Shown: in pieces, positions 1 to 8,690 of the stretch | Layout: each line of letters begins with the position of its first letter | Numbering within the stretch: position 1 is the first letter of the stretch | Source: Rhizomicrobium palustre | Lineage (GTDB): Bacteria; Pseudomonadota; Alphaproteobacteria; Micropepsales; Micropepsaceae | Length of the DNA: 64,000 bases | Reading direction: 5' to 3' | Assembly: GCF_011761565.1 (NCBI RefSeq) | Contig: NZ_JAASRM010000001.1 | Span: forward strand, 2,666,139 to 2,730,138 | Notes under the pieces: generated by a model | The model's database searches: none | What the model saw: the letters and a program-made list of their open reading frames with translations, nothing else | What the model was told of the DNA's origin: nothing | Translations under genes and position numbers: made by a program

Positions 1-1379
1 GTTTGCACGGCGCTTATGCGCTGGCCATGATCTTCAGGGGCGAAGAGGGGCTTCTCATCGGCGCCCGCATGGGCAGCCCGCTCGCCGTTGGTTATGGCGA
101 CAAGGAAGCCTATCTCGGCTCGGACGCTTTCGCGCTCGCGCCTTTCACCAATCGCGTCTCCTATCTGGATGACGGCGATGTGGTGGTGATCCGTGGCAAC
201 GCGGTGACGATTTATGACTCCGCTGATCGCCCCGCCAATCGCGAGGTGAAGATCACCGCGGCTTCTGCCGGTCTGGTCGATAAGGGCGGCCACAGCCATT
301 ACATGGCCAAGGAAATCCACGAGCAGCCCGAAGTCATCGCCCATACGCTCGCTTATTACATTGATCCGGCCAAGCCGGCGGTGCGCGAGCGCGATGTGAA
401 GCTTGCGAAAGCGTTTGCCGAAGCGACCAGCCTCACGGTGTCGGCCTGCGGCACCGCGTTTTACGCGGGCATGATCGGCAAATATTGGTTCGAGAAGCTG
501 GCACGCCTGCCGGTAGAAATCGATGTCGCGTCCGAATTGCGTTATCGCGATCCGGTCTACCCCAAAGGCGGCATGGCGCTCTTCATCTCGCAATCGGGTG
601 AGACGGCGGACACGCTGGCGGCCTTGCGCGATGCCAAGGCGCATGGCCAGACCACCATCGCCGTTGTGAACGTTCCGGAAAGCTCCATCGCGCGCGAAGC
701 CGATATCGTGCTGCCGACCTTCGCGGGCCCGGAAATCGGTGTCGCCTCGACCAAGGCCTTCACCTGCCAGCTTGCGGCTTTGGCGCCGCTGGCCATTGCG
801 GCGGGCAAGGCGCGCGGCTTTGTTGATGAAGCGGCGGAGAAAAAACTCTGCGCAGCCTTGCTGGAAGCGCCCCGCCATATCGTCGAATTCCTGAAGCAGG
901 AGCCAAAGCTTCGTCAGATCGCGCAAGGCGTCGCCAAGGCGCGGGACGTGCTCTATCTCGGCCGCGGGGCAAACTATCCCCTGGCGCTCGAAGGCGCCCT
1001 GAAGCTCAAGGAGATTTCCTACATCCACGCCGAGGGTTACGCGGCTGGCGAGATGAAGCACGGCCCCATCGCGCTGATCGATGAAAACGTGCCGGTAATC
1101 GTGATTGCGCCGCATGACGCGCTTTACGAAAAAACCGTCTCGAATATGCAGGAAGTAATGGCGCGTGGCGGCAAGGTGCTGCTCATCTCCGACAAAACGG
1201 GGCTGGACGCGGCAGGTGCGCAGGTCTGGAAAGCGGTGGAAGTGCCCGCTGCTGATCCCTTCATCACGCCGCTTCTTTATGCGGTGCCGGTGCAGCTTCT
1301 GGCTTATTACGCAGCCGTGGCCAAAGGCACGGATGTTGATCAGCCGCGCAATCTCGCCAAGTCGGTTACGGTGGAATAG
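1..1379 (+). CDS. glmS: Glutamine--fructose-6-phosphate aminotransferase (isomerizing), 3' part
   Basis: This enzyme makes glucosamine-6-phosphate from fructose-6-phosphate and glutamine, the first step towards UDP-GlcNAc for peptidoglycan and LPS. The frame is already open at the window edge, so the N-terminal cysteine and most of the glutaminase domain lie outside. The first ~90 visible residues are the end of the glutaminase domain. Two SIS isomerase domains follow, with the sugar-phosphate signature SACGTAFYAGMIGKYW and the ISQSGETADT loop in the first. The C-terminus DQPRNLAKSVTVE is the classic GlmS ending, which closes over the active site. Nothing looks broken. Family assignment is secure; only the 5' end is missing. 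Confidence 0.97.
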   Translation, partial: LHGAYALAMIFRGEEGLLIGARMGSPLAVGYGDKEAYLGSDAFALAPFTNRVSYLDDGDVVVIRGNAVTIYDSADRPANREVKITAASAGLVDKGGHSHYMAKEIHEQPEVIAHTLAYYIDPAKPAVRERDVKLAKAFAEATSLTVSACGTAFYAGMIGKYWFEKLARLPVEIDVASELRYRDPVYPKGGMALFISQSGETADTLAALRDAKAHGQTTIAVVNVPESSIAREADIVLPTFAGPEIGVASTKAFTCQLAALAPLAIAAGKARGFVDEAAEKKLCAALLEAPRHIVEFLKQEPKLRQIAQGVAKARDVLYLGRGANYPLALEGALKLKEISYIHAEGYAAGEMKHGPIALIDENVPVIVIAPHDALYEKTVSNMQEVMARGGKVLLISDKTGLDAAGAQVWKAVEVPAADPFITPLLYAVPVQLLAYYAAVAKGTDVDQPRNLAKSVTVE

Positions 1380-1554
1380 TCCGCCTACGGCCTGAGCGTC
1401 TAAAAGAGCGCCTAAAATCTGTGTACGTAAAATAAGGCAGACTTATACGCGCGTACCTTGGCGCTTGCTTGCAGACGCACTTGCGATTCAACCTAGCATT
1501 GCTTCGCGCTTTGCATTAGAACTCGACCCTTCCGGCAAAGGTTAGGGGGTGCCG

Positions 1555-2040
1555 ATGGTTGAGCCGCGCTTGGAGCATTTGGGGCCGCTCCGGCTTTTTG
1601 GAATTTCGCGCGCACATAATCGGGTGCAAGAGCCCGAGGGAATCTCCTACGGCATCGGCGCGCAATGGAGGGAGATGCGGCGGCACTGCGGGTTCACCTC
1701 CAACTGTGCCTGTATAGGCGTGTTCGGGCGTATGGCCGATGGCGAGACCAAGTTCAATTACTTCTGCGGTGCGCCGCAGATGGCGTTTAGCGGTGCATTG
1801 CCTGATGGGTTGAGCACGCTGGAACTGCCGCTCATGAACTGCGCGGTATTTCCGTATCTAGGCCATGTGCTGGGTCTCGGCGATTTCGTGCATTACATTT
1901 TGCGCGATGGATTGCGCGAGGCGGGTCTTCAAATGGTGCCAAGCGATATAAACACGCCGGAATTTTGCGAGCGTTATGGGGCAGGTTTTGATCCGGGTAC
2001 ACTCATCGGAAACATCGAGGTGATTGTCCCGGTCCTTTGA
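1555..2040 (+). CDS. GyrI-like small-molecule-binding domain protein, copy 1
   Basis: A 161-residue protein with no DNA-binding domain. Its ending (ERYGAGFDPGTLIGNIEVIVPVL region) matches the usual end of the GyrI-like/AraC effector-binding fold, where an E..FDP-(x)n-G-x-IE-V-VP pattern is typical. Such stand-alone domains bind or hydrolyse small hydrophobic molecules, or sequester regulators; which applies here is unknown. I chose ATG 1555 because a TAGGGGG Shine-Dalgarno lies about 5 bases upstream; GTG 1549 would add two residues. It is followed almost at once by a second protein of the same fold, so the two are probably co-transcribed. Cysteine content is noticeable (seven residues). Confidence 0.72.
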   Translation: MVEPRLEHLGPLRLFGISRAHNRVQEPEGISYGIGAQWREMRRHCGFTSNCACIGVFGRMADGETKFNYFCGAPQMAFSGALPDGLSTLELPLMNCAVFPYLGHVLGLGDFVHYILRDGLREAGLQMVPSDINTPEFCERYGAGFDPGTLIGNIEVIVPVL

Positions 2041-2054
2041 CGAGGCGCAACGCC

Positions 2055-2570
2055 ATGTTCGGTACAGCGGGAAATTCGATCAGGTTGATGTTCCGGCGCG
2101 AGCTGTTCGGTCCGGTGTCGCTCGCTGGATATTCGTGCATTCACACGCTCTCGCGCGATCCGCGTGAAATGTATTTTAAGATTGCCTGCCAATGGCGGGA
2201 CTTTGCCGCGACTGCGGGTAACCTGAAGCGCTTGCCTCCGCGCCTTGGCTATGGCGTTTGCCTGTCGCTCGACATAAACCGGCGGCAAATGGAATATGTC
2301 TCTTGCCTTGTTGTGGCTGCCAAGGAAGACGTGCCGCAAGAGCTGTCGTGCCTCATTTTGCCGGAACTCGATTGCGCGGTTTTCGATCATCACGGCGACG
2401 CGGCGTTGTTGCCGTGCACGCTGCAATCCATCTTCGATACAGTGCTGCCGGAAGAGGGGCTTTACCCCGTGACCTTCGGCGCGCCTGCGTTTATTCAGCG
2501 CTTCAGCGAACGGTTTGATCCACTAACAGGAATGGGCGGGCTCGAGATATTGGTGCCGCTGGAAAACTGA
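2055..2570 (+). CDS. GyrI-like small-molecule-binding domain protein, copy 2
   Basis: A 171-residue protein of the same apparent fold as its upstream neighbour. It shares the ERFDPLTGMGGLEILVPL-type C-terminus, a QWRDF segment that matches QWREM in copy 1, and a hydrophobic middle strand (DCAVFDHHGD against NCAVFPYLGH). Sequence identity between the copies is low, so the duplication is old. Start ATG 2055 is preceded by GAGGCG at a suitable distance; TTG 2037, overlapping the previous stop, is a possible alternative. No helix-turn-helix is present. The tandem arrangement suggests a two-chain functional unit, but the ligand cannot be read from the sequence. Confidence 0.68.
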   Translation: MFGTAGNSIRLMFRRELFGPVSLAGYSCIHTLSRDPREMYFKIACQWRDFAATAGNLKRLPPRLGYGVCLSLDINRRQMEYVSCLVVAAKEDVPQELSCLILPELDCAVFDHHGDAALLPCTLQSIFDTVLPEEGLYPVTFGAPAFIQRFSERFDPLTGMGGLEILVPLEN

Positions 2571-2633
2571 TCCTGCCTTAAGGTGAGATTTGTTTGCAGC
2601 GAAATCCCGGTTTAGTCTCTATAAGAGGTAAAC

Positions 2634-3125
2634 ATGGGGCTTGATATGTCAGGATTGGCGCTCTTCACGCTGTTTCATGTGCTCTTGAGCATCGCGGGAA
2701 TTGTCGCGGGTTTTGTTGTTCTGTTTGGCCTTTGGCAAGGAAAGAGCATGGGGCGCTGGACCACGGCATTCCTGTTCTTCACGGCAGCCACCACCTTCAC
2801 AGGCTTTCTCTTTCCCTTCAAAACCATCACGCCAGCGCTGATGGTCGGCACGATATCGACGCTGCTGCTGGTTTTGGCGGTGGTGGCGCGCTACACCTTC
2901 CACATGAAAGGATATTGGCGCAGCACCTATATCGTGTCTGCGCTGACTGCCTTCTATCTCAATTGCTTTGTCTTTGTGGTGCAGGCGTTTATGAAAGTGC
3001 CTGCGCTGCATCTGCTGGCGCCGAATGGAAACGAATTGCCCTTCGCGCTGGCGCAAGGCGCGGTGCTGTTGTTCTTCCTGGCAACGGGAGTTTGGGCGAT
3101 AAGGCGGCTTCGCCCGGCGCTTTAG
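2634..3125 (+). CDS. Four-helix integral membrane protein, unknown function
   Basis: A 163-residue, very hydrophobic protein with four predicted membrane helices, at roughly residues 8-33, 42-60, 66-84 and 100-117, and a likely fifth near 135-155. The C-terminus is basic (RRLRPAL), suggesting a cytoplasmic end. There are no catalytic motifs I can name; the shape resembles small DUF2306- or DoxX-like membrane proteins, but I cannot assign it. Start ATG 2634 has AAGAGG five bases upstream. It is followed by a strong terminator hairpin at 3142-3179, so it is the last gene of its transcript. Confidence 0.7.
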   Translation: MGLDMSGLALFTLFHVLLSIAGIVAGFVVLFGLWQGKSMGRWTTAFLFFTAATTFTGFLFPFKTITPALMVGTISTLLLVLAVVARYTFHMKGYWRSTYIVSALTAFYLNCFVFVVQAFMKVPALHLLAPNGNELPFALAQGAVLLFFLATGVWAIRRLRPAL

Positions 3126-3141
3126 AAGCGGTTGCGTATCT

Positions 3142-3179
3142 GGGGCGTTCCGGTGAAAGAACGCCCCAGACGTATTTTT
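3142..3179 (+). terminator. Rho-independent terminator after the membrane protein gene
   Basis: A perfect 9-bp stem (GGGGCGTTC paired with GAACGCCCC, 8-base loop) is followed after a few bases by a TATTTTT run. The T-run exists only on the plus strand, so it ends the 2634 transcript. It abuts the dps stop codon on the other strand. Confidence 0.85.
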
Positions 3180-3671
3180 CTATTCGAGCAGGCTGCGCAG
3201 CATCCAAGCGGTCTTTTCATGGAGCTGGATGCGCTGGGTGAGAAGATCGGCGGTCGCCTCGTCATCGGCCTTGGAGGCGAGGGGATAGATTTTGCGCGCG
3301 GTGCGCACCACGGCTTCCTGGCCCTTGACGAGATCGGCGATCATGTCGGTCGCGTTCGGAACCTTCTCGCTTTCCTCGATGCTGGAGAGCTTGGCGAAGG
3401 CGGCATAGCTGCCCGGCGCATAGACGCCCAGGGCGCGGATGCGTTCGGCGATCAGATCCACCGCCAGGGCGAGCTCGGTATACTGCGCCTCGAACATCAG
3501 ATGCAGCGTGTTGAACATCGGCCCGGTGACGTTCCAATGGTAGTTGTGGGTCTTCAAGTAGAGCGTGTAGCTGTCGGCCAGAAGGCGGGAGAGGCCCTCG
3601 GCGATGGCTTTGCGCTGCTTGTCGTCGATTCCGATATCGATCACGGGACCGCTGGAGTCTTTGCGTGCCAT
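3180..3671 (-). CDS. dps: DNA starvation/stationary-phase protection protein Dps (ferritin-like)
   Basis: A 163-residue Dps-type miniferritin, expected to form a dodecamer that oxidises and stores iron with peroxide and may coat DNA. The ferroxidase signature is present: [21 protein letters not shown] (histidines near residues 38-40) and the downstream E/D positions in the [20 protein letters not shown] helix. Length is typical for the family. I set the start at the ATG at 3671, which has AAGGGATGA just upstream; the frame is open further upstream, but that part does not resemble Dps. Divergent from rpiA. Low lysine in the N-terminal tail makes DNA binding uncertain. Confidence 0.93.
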   Translation of the reverse strand: MARKDSSGPVIDIGIDDKQRKAIAEGLSRLLADSYTLYLKTHNYHWNVTGPMFNTLHLMFEAQYTELALAVDLIAERIRALGVYAPGSYAAFAKLSSIEESEKVPNATDMIADLVKGQEAVVRTARKIYPLASKADDEATADLLTQRIQLHEKTAWMLRSLLE

Positions 3672-3839
3672 ATTCCTGTCATCCCTTAAAAATGCCGCCG
3701 TCAGTCCGGCTGGAACCGGGCCATCCTTACCCTGTCGCGGCATTTTGGAAAGGGGCGCGCTGCGGTAAAAGGCGCGGCATCGAGGCTGGACGAAAGCGCC
3801 CTGATCGGCTTCATTCCAGGCCTGCGAGGAGACAGACCC

Positions 3840-4544
3840 ATGAGCAATATCGACCATTTGAAACAACAGGCAGCTGCCCGCGCCCTGGAATTTGTCGGGA
3901 ATGGCATGCGGCTAGGTCTCGGCTCCGGCTCCACCTCCGAGGCGTTCATTAATCTCCTTGGCGCAAGGGTGCGCGGTGGCTTGGATGTGGTGGGGGTGCC
4001 AACCTCCGAACGCACCGCCCAGCTCGCTCGCTCGCTCGGCATCGTGTTGGGAGATCTTAACGATCTGGCCCCGCTCGACCTCTGTATCGATGGCGCCGAT
4101 GAATCCGATTACAATCTCGACCTGATCAAGGGCGGCGGCGGCGCGCTTCTGCGCGAGAAGATCGTGGCCGCCTCGGCCAAGCGGATGATTGTGATGATCC
4201 ACGGCCCCAAGCTCGTCGAAAAAATGGGCGCCTTCCCGCTGCCGATCGAGGTGATCGAGTTCGGCCATGTCGAAACCGCCCGCCGCATCCAGGCGGTGGC
4301 GGCTGAGCTTGGGTATGGCACGCCGGCGGTGAAGCTGCGCCACAAGGGCGATGCGGTCTACAAGACCGACAGCAACAACGTGATTTATGATGTCGCCTTC
4401 GGTCCGGTGATCGCCGAAACTGAAAAACTCGCCACCGCGCTTTCCTGCGTGCCGGGGGTGGTCGATCACGGGCTTTATATCGGCATCGCCAAGACCCTGA
4501 TCGTCGCCCGTCCCGAAGGCATCGAAGTGCGCGAGAGGGGATAA
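3840..4544 (+). CDS. rpiA: Ribose-5-phosphate isomerase A
   Basis: Interconverts ribose-5-phosphate and ribulose-5-phosphate in the non-oxidative pentose phosphate pathway. The 234-residue protein carries the phosphate loop [12 protein letters not shown], the catalytic DGADE motif and the [13 protein letters not shown] segment that define RpiA. Start ATG 3840 follows GAGGAGA. It is divergent from dps with about 170 bases between them, so each has its own promoter. Downstream lies a palindromic repeat, not a gene, so it appears monocistronic. Confidence 0.96.
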   Translation: MSNIDHLKQQAAARALEFVGNGMRLGLGSGSTSEAFINLLGARVRGGLDVVGVPTSERTAQLARSLGIVLGDLNDLAPLDLCIDGADESDYNLDLIKGGGGALLREKIVAASAKRMIVMIHGPKLVEKMGAFPLPIEVIEFGHVETARRIQAVAAELGYGTPAVKLRHKGDAVYKTDSNNVIYDVAFGPVIAETEKLATALSCVPGVVDHGLYIGIAKTLIVARPEGIEVRERG

Positions 4545-4553
4545 AGGCCCTTA

Positions 4554-4718
4554 ACCCTCCCCTTGAGGGAGGGTCGAAAAACGCATCAGCGTTTTTCGGG
4601 GAGGGGTATGTCGTAGTGCCGTCAGTGAGGCACGACGTTCCCTCCGCGGCCAACCCCTCCCCGAAATTCCCGCGCACTTACGTGCGCAAAAATTTCGACC
4701 CTCCCTCAAGGGGAGGGT
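4554..4718. repeat. Palindromic intergenic repeat, family A, copy 1
   Basis: A long inverted repeat fills the convergent gap between rpiA and the hydrolase lipoprotein. The outer arms ACCCTCCCCTTGAGGGAGGG and complement are themselves small hairpins. Inner arms centre on CGGGGAGGGG and its complement. A second copy with the same nested arms lies at 19244-19445. The core between the arms differs, as in mobile palindromic elements of alphaproteobacteria. No open reading frame of substance is inside. Confidence 0.88.
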
Positions 4719-4744
4719 GAGAATGTGGAAGTCCTTGAACGCGC

Positions 4745-5914
4745 CTAACGCACCAGTGGGATAACCGGCAAAACGTGCAGGATGAAGCGCGTCACAAAAC
4801 GTGGCATGCGCTCATCCTCGCCGGAAAGGCGCGGCTTACAAGGGCTGGTACCGCACTGAATAGTGGGTTTCCACCCCTCGCTGCCCAAAGCCCGCGTCTT
4901 CAGCGAAACCCCGTTCAACACCAGTGTCATATCCTTCAGGGTCTCGGGCGACATGGCGTAATAGCTGTGATCGAGCCGGTCCGCCGCCGCATTGGAGGCA
5001 TCGATGATATCGACCTCGCGATCCTCGGCGCTGGGCGTAAACGAGATATCCTTGGATGAGCCCAACCTTGGCACGCCGCCATGCTCACGGCGGGAAATCT
5101 CCAAGACGGAATCATAAGACGAGACATAAACGGTGGTGCGTTTTGCGAGCGGCACGGCGCCCGCCATCAGCTTCAAGAAGTCATTGTTCTTGGCCTCGGC
5201 ACCGATATCGGGCGCGGCCAGCACCAGCTCGCTGATAAAGCCGGGGCGCGGCGGCTGGCGGCTCTGGTTCATGGCCGAAAGCGTCATCAGCGACAGCCGC
5301 CCGCCCAGACTATGGCCGAGCAGCGTCACACGCAGGCCGGATTCGGAGAGCTCGCGCAAAAACTCCTCCAGCAGCGGCTGGGCGTAATCGCTGTGCTCGA
5401 TATCGGAGACATAGCGGTCGATATTGATCTCCGCGCTCCAGGAAAAGGCGGCCACCGCGCAAGCGGTCTGGGCATCTTTGGCGATCTGGGCCGCGCGCAA
5501 CACCGCGCCATCGAAGCCGGTGTGAAAGCCATGCACAAAGACGAAAACCGAGCGGCAATGGCGGGCGGCCGCTTGCGCTTCGATCAGGGCGATGGCGCCG
5601 CCGAGCTTGCCTTTGGCAGTGGCGCAAACCGTGGGATGGGCCTTGGCGACATAGCCATATTCAAGCTTGCCGTCGGCCCCCGTCGCGGGCGGAATCACGG
5701 TTTCGGCAGTGCCGCAGGAAGGCTGGCCGCCCCAGCGCGTGGCAAATCCTCCCGGAAAAGAGGCGTCCGCCTCCCGGTCTGTGACATAAACCACATCGCT
5801 ATAGGTAGTTTTGGGCGGTTCCGGGCGCCAAACCGAGCGGATCGGCCCAGAATCGTCAATCGCGCAACCTGCAACTGTTGCAGCCAAGAGCAACAAGCCC
5901 CATATCCGGCGCAT
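4745..5914 (-). CDS. Alpha/beta-hydrolase lipoprotein (DUF900 family)
   Basis: A 389-residue predicted outer- or inner-membrane lipoprotein: signal peptide MRRIWGLLLLAATVAGC, with the lipobox ending at Cys17. The body is an alpha/beta hydrolase of the DUF900 type, with FVFVHGFHTGFDGAV (oxyanion strand), FSWSAEINIDRYVSD, and the nucleophile elbow GHSLGGR. A downstream LVLAAPDIGA fits the acid strand, and a late DHSYY could supply the histidine. Substrate unknown; members are esterase-like. It ends convergently against the repeat after rpiA and starts divergently from the glutathione reductase gene. Confidence 0.85.
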   Translation of the reverse strand: MRRIWGLLLLAATVAGCAIDDSGPIRSVWRPEPPKTTYSDVVYVTDREADASFPGGFATRWGGQPSCGTAETVIPPATGADGKLEYGYVAKAHPTVCATAKGKLGGAIALIEAQAAARHCRSVFVFVHGFHTGFDGAVLRAAQIAKDAQTACAVAAFSWSAEINIDRYVSDIEHSDYAQPLLEEFLRELSESGLRVTLLGHSLGGRLSLMTLSAMNQSRQPPRPGFISELVLAAPDIGAEAKNNDFLKLMAGAVPLAKRTTVYVSSYDSVLEISRREHGGVPRLGSSKDISFTPSAEDREVDIIDASNAAADRLDHSYYAMSPETLKDMTLVLNGVSLKTRALGSEGWKPTIQCGTSPCKPRLSGEDERMPRFVTRFILHVLPVIPLVR

Positions 5915-5982
5915 CGCCCCCTCCGGCGTTGATGGCGCATCAAAGCTCCTTTAAGCGAGGGCTGGCAAGCCGGGAAAGTGAC

Positions 5983-7356
5983 ATGGCCAAATTCGATTTC
6001 GATCTCTTTGTCATCGGTGGCGGTTCAGGCGGGGTGCGCGCGGCGCGCGTGACGGCCAGCCTCGGCTTCAAGGTGGGCGTGGCCGAAGGCTCGCGCATGG
6101 GCGGCACCTGTGTGATCCGCGGCTGCGTGCCGAAGAAACTCTATGTCTATGCCAGCCGGTTTGTGGAGGATTTCGAACTTGCCCCGAGCTTTGGCTGGGA
6201 TGTCGGCCATCCGAAATTCGATTGGGCCACCCTTGTCAAAAACAAGGAACGCGAGATCACTCGCATCGAGGCGGTCTATAAGGGCGGTGTTGAGAATGCG
6301 GGCGCCACGGTCTATCCCGAATATGCTGCCTTCGAAGATGAACACACCATCCGGCTTTCCAGCGGTAAGCTGATCACGGCGGATAAGATTTTGATCGCCA
6401 CCGGCGGTAAGCCACAGCGCGATCTCGCCGGCGCGCCGGGCGCGCAATTCTGCGATGTCTCCGACGACGCTTTTGATTGGCCCAAATTGCCCAAGAAGCT
6501 GATCGTGGCGGGCGGCGGTTATATCGCGCTCGAATTCGCCAACATCTTCCACGCCTTTGGTGTCGATACCACGGTGGTGGTGCGTAAAAACAAAGTGCTG
6601 CGCGGCTTCGATGAAGATATGCGCGACGCCTTGCAGGCCTCAATGGAGCGCCGCGGCATCAAGATTTTGACCGAGCGCATGTTCACCGCGGTCGAAAAAG
6701 AGGGCAACACGATCATCGCCAAGACCACGGCAGGCGAAAGGCTGGAAGCCGATAAGATGCTGCTCGCCTGGGGCCGCGTGCCGAACACGCAAGGCTTGGG
6801 GCTGGAGAAGGTCGGCATCGTCACGGGCAAGAATGGCCGTATCGATGTGGATGGCTATTCGCGCACCACAGTGGAAAACATCTATGCCTTGGGCGATGTC
6901 ACCGAGCGGATCAATCTCACCCCGGTCGCGATCCACGAGGCGATGTGTTTTGTGAAGACCGTTTTCCAGGATACGCCGACCAAGCCTGATCATCATCTCG
7001 TCGCCACGGCGGTCTTCACCACGCCGGAAATCGGCACCGTCGGCATGTCGGAAGAAAGCGCGCTGCAGCACGGTCACGCCATCGACGTCTACAAGTCCAC
7101 CTTCCGGCCGATGAAGATCGTGATGGCGGGCATGCAGGAACGTATGGTGATGAAGCTCATCGTCGAGCAGAAGACCGACAAGGTGCTCGGCTGCCATATT
7201 CTCGGCCACGACGCCGCGGAAATCATCCAGATCGTCGCCGTCGCCCTCAAGATGGGCGCCACCAAGGCTCAGTTTGATGCCACCATCGCGCTGCATCCCT
7301 CTGTCGCTGAGGAACTCGTGACCATGCGCACCAAGTCCTATTCGAAAGCGCCGTGA
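5983..7356 (+). CDS. gor: Glutathione-disulfide reductase
   Basis: An NADPH-dependent flavoenzyme that keeps glutathione reduced in the cytoplasm. The 457-residue protein has the FAD dinucleotide fold VIGGGSGGVRAARV at the N-terminus and the redox-active disulfide GGTCVIRGCVPKKLYVYAS, a version typical of glutathione reductases rather than lipoamide or mercury reductases. It also has the NADPH-fold VAGGGYIALEFANIF, the second FAD contact YALGDVTERINLTPVA, and the C-terminal HPSVAEE catalytic histidine. Start ATG 5983 follows GGGAAAG; an upstream in-frame extension lacks family similarity and overlaps the divergent gene. ThrE-type genes follow 19 bases downstream, probably co-transcribed. Confidence 0.95.
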   Translation: MAKFDFDLFVIGGGSGGVRAARVTASLGFKVGVAEGSRMGGTCVIRGCVPKKLYVYASRFVEDFELAPSFGWDVGHPKFDWATLVKNKEREITRIEAVYKGGVENAGATVYPEYAAFEDEHTIRLSSGKLITADKILIATGGKPQRDLAGAPGAQFCDVSDDAFDWPKLPKKLIVAGGGYIALEFANIFHAFGVDTTVVVRKNKVLRGFDEDMRDALQASMERRGIKILTERMFTAVEKEGNTIIAKTTAGERLEADKMLLAWGRVPNTQGLGLEKVGIVTGKNGRIDVDGYSRTTVENIYALGDVTERINLTPVAIHEAMCFVKTVFQDTPTKPDHHLVATAVFTTPEIGTVGMSEESALQHGHAIDVYKSTFRPMKIVMAGMQERMVMKLIVEQKTDKVLGCHILGHDAAEIIQIVAVALKMGATKAQFDATIALHPSVAEELVTMRTKSYSKAP

Positions 7357-7375
7357 ATCGCGTCAGAATAGCGGG

Positions 7376-8161
7376 ATGAGCGAGGATCCCGTTCCGCTAA
7401 AGCACCGTGAGCTTGAAAAGATCGCCATGACCGCCCTGCGCATGGCCCGTGTTCTCACCGAATGCGGGGCGCGGGTGCGGGTGGCTCAACAGGGCGCCGC
7501 CCTGGTGGTGCGCGGGCTGGGTGTGGAGACCGTTGGCATTCGCACCGGCTATGCCTCGCAGGAAATCACTGTCAGGAGCGGCGAGAACACCATCACCCGC
7601 ATGATGAGCATGGGGCCGCATGGGGTGAACCATCGCCTCGACCATGCCATGCGCGCACTGGCGGTGCGGGTCTCGAAGGGTGGTATGTCCGTCGAAGAGG
7701 TCGAGGCGGAGATGGACCGTCTGATCAAAGAAACCCCGCGCCATCCCATCTGGCTGGTGGCCTTCGCCGTGGGGCTTGCCTGTGCGGCCTTCGGGCGGCT
7801 GCTCGGGATCGATTGGCTGGCTTTTGGACCGGTCTTGCTCGGCGGCGGGCTCGGGCAGGGCGCTCGCATGCTGCTGATCCGGCGTGGCTTCAACCATTAT
7901 GTCGTGGCGACGGTGATCGCTTTCATGGCGTCGTTCATAGGCGGTTTCGGAGCGCGGCTTTGCGGCAGTGCCACCGTTAACCTCGCCATGATGGCGGCGA
8001 TCCTGCTTCTGGTCCCTGGCATCCCCGTCACCAATGCCCAAACCGATGTGATGGAGGGCTATCCCTCCATGGGCTCCGCGCGGGCGGTGACGGTTCTGAT
8101 GGTGATGATCTTTGCCACCACCGGCGTCCTCCTCGCCGAAGGCCTGTTGGGGTTGGATTGA
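7376..8161 (+). CDS. ThrE-family (threonine/serine exporter-like) large subunit
   Basis: A 261-residue member of the ThrE/YjjP family. The N-terminal ~120 residues are soluble (MTALRMARVLTECGARVRV, then ITRMMSMGP and VEEVEAEMDRLI), and the C-terminal half has five membrane helices with the conserved LLLVPGIPVTNAQTDVMEGY. In Corynebacterium ThrE, which is one chain, this half is fused to the domain encoded by the next gene. In E. coli the split pair YjjP/YjjB is linked to succinate export, so the substrate is open. Its stop overlaps the next start (TGATG). Confidence 0.85.
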   Translation: MSEDPVPLKHRELEKIAMTALRMARVLTECGARVRVAQQGAALVVRGLGVETVGIRTGYASQEITVRSGENTITRMMSMGPHGVNHRLDHAMRALAVRVSKGGMSVEEVEAEMDRLIKETPRHPIWLVAFAVGLACAAFGRLLGIDWLAFGPVLLGGGLGQGARMLLIRRGFNHYVVATVIAFMASFIGGFGARLCGSATVNLAMMAAILLLVPGIPVTNAQTDVMEGYPSMGSARAVTVLMVMIFATTGVLLAEGLLGLD

Positions 8162-8625
8162 TGGTCATCGATCTTTGGCATCTCGCCCATCAGATGTTCT
8201 TCGGCGCCATCGCGGCGGCGGGGTTCGGGGTGCTGTTCAATTTCGGCCTGCGCAATTTGGTCTGGTGCGCGGGGACGGGTGCTTTGGCGCTTGGGGTGCG
8301 CACCCTGGGCCAGGACGCCCATCTCAGCCTGGAAGCCTCCTCCTTTCTGGCGGCGGTGATGGCGAGTTCCACGGTAAGCCTGCTCCGGGGGGCCCTTGGG
8401 CCGCGGGGCAATGCGGTGGCGTTGGCAGGCTGTATCCCCATGGTGCCGGGCGCCTTTTTCAGCCAGGCCCTGCTCGGCATGCTGGCGGTCACGACGCCGC
8501 ACCCGGAAAACGCGGCGGTGATTATCACTGCGACTGAGTATTTCTTGCGGGTATTCTTTACGTTAGCGGCAATTGGGGCAGGGTTAGCCATTCCGGCCCA
8601 GCTTTTCCGTAACCCGGATTTTTGA
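8161..8625 (+). CDS. ThrE-family small membrane subunit (ThrE_2/YjjB-like)
   Basis: A 154-residue integral membrane protein of about four or five helices, with the family features RNLVWCAGTGALALGVRTL, SSFLAAVMASSTVSLLRG and CIPMVPGAFFSQALLGML. It is the C-terminal domain of the fused ThrE exporters, encoded separately here. I use ATG 8161; TTG 8158 is an alternative one codon upstream. The four-base overlap with the preceding gene implies translational coupling and a heteromeric transporter in the inner membrane. Confidence 0.85.
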   Translation: MVIDLWHLAHQMFFGAIAAAGFGVLFNFGLRNLVWCAGTGALALGVRTLGQDAHLSLEASSFLAAVMASSTVSLLRGALGPRGNAVALAGCIPMVPGAFFSQALLGMLAVTTPHPENAAVIITATEYFLRVFFTLAAIGAGLAIPAQLFRNPDF

Positions 8626-8690
8626 GCGCGCTAGGAAGAACTTGCCGGGTTAATGGCTCCGGTTAACGAGTTGGAAACACCCGGCAGGCA

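Noticed and set aside
8651..8667. TTAA-N9-TTAA upstream of the TipF-like gene as a CtrA site
   Set aside because: The CtrA consensus has a 7-base spacer; here it is 9, so I do not call it.
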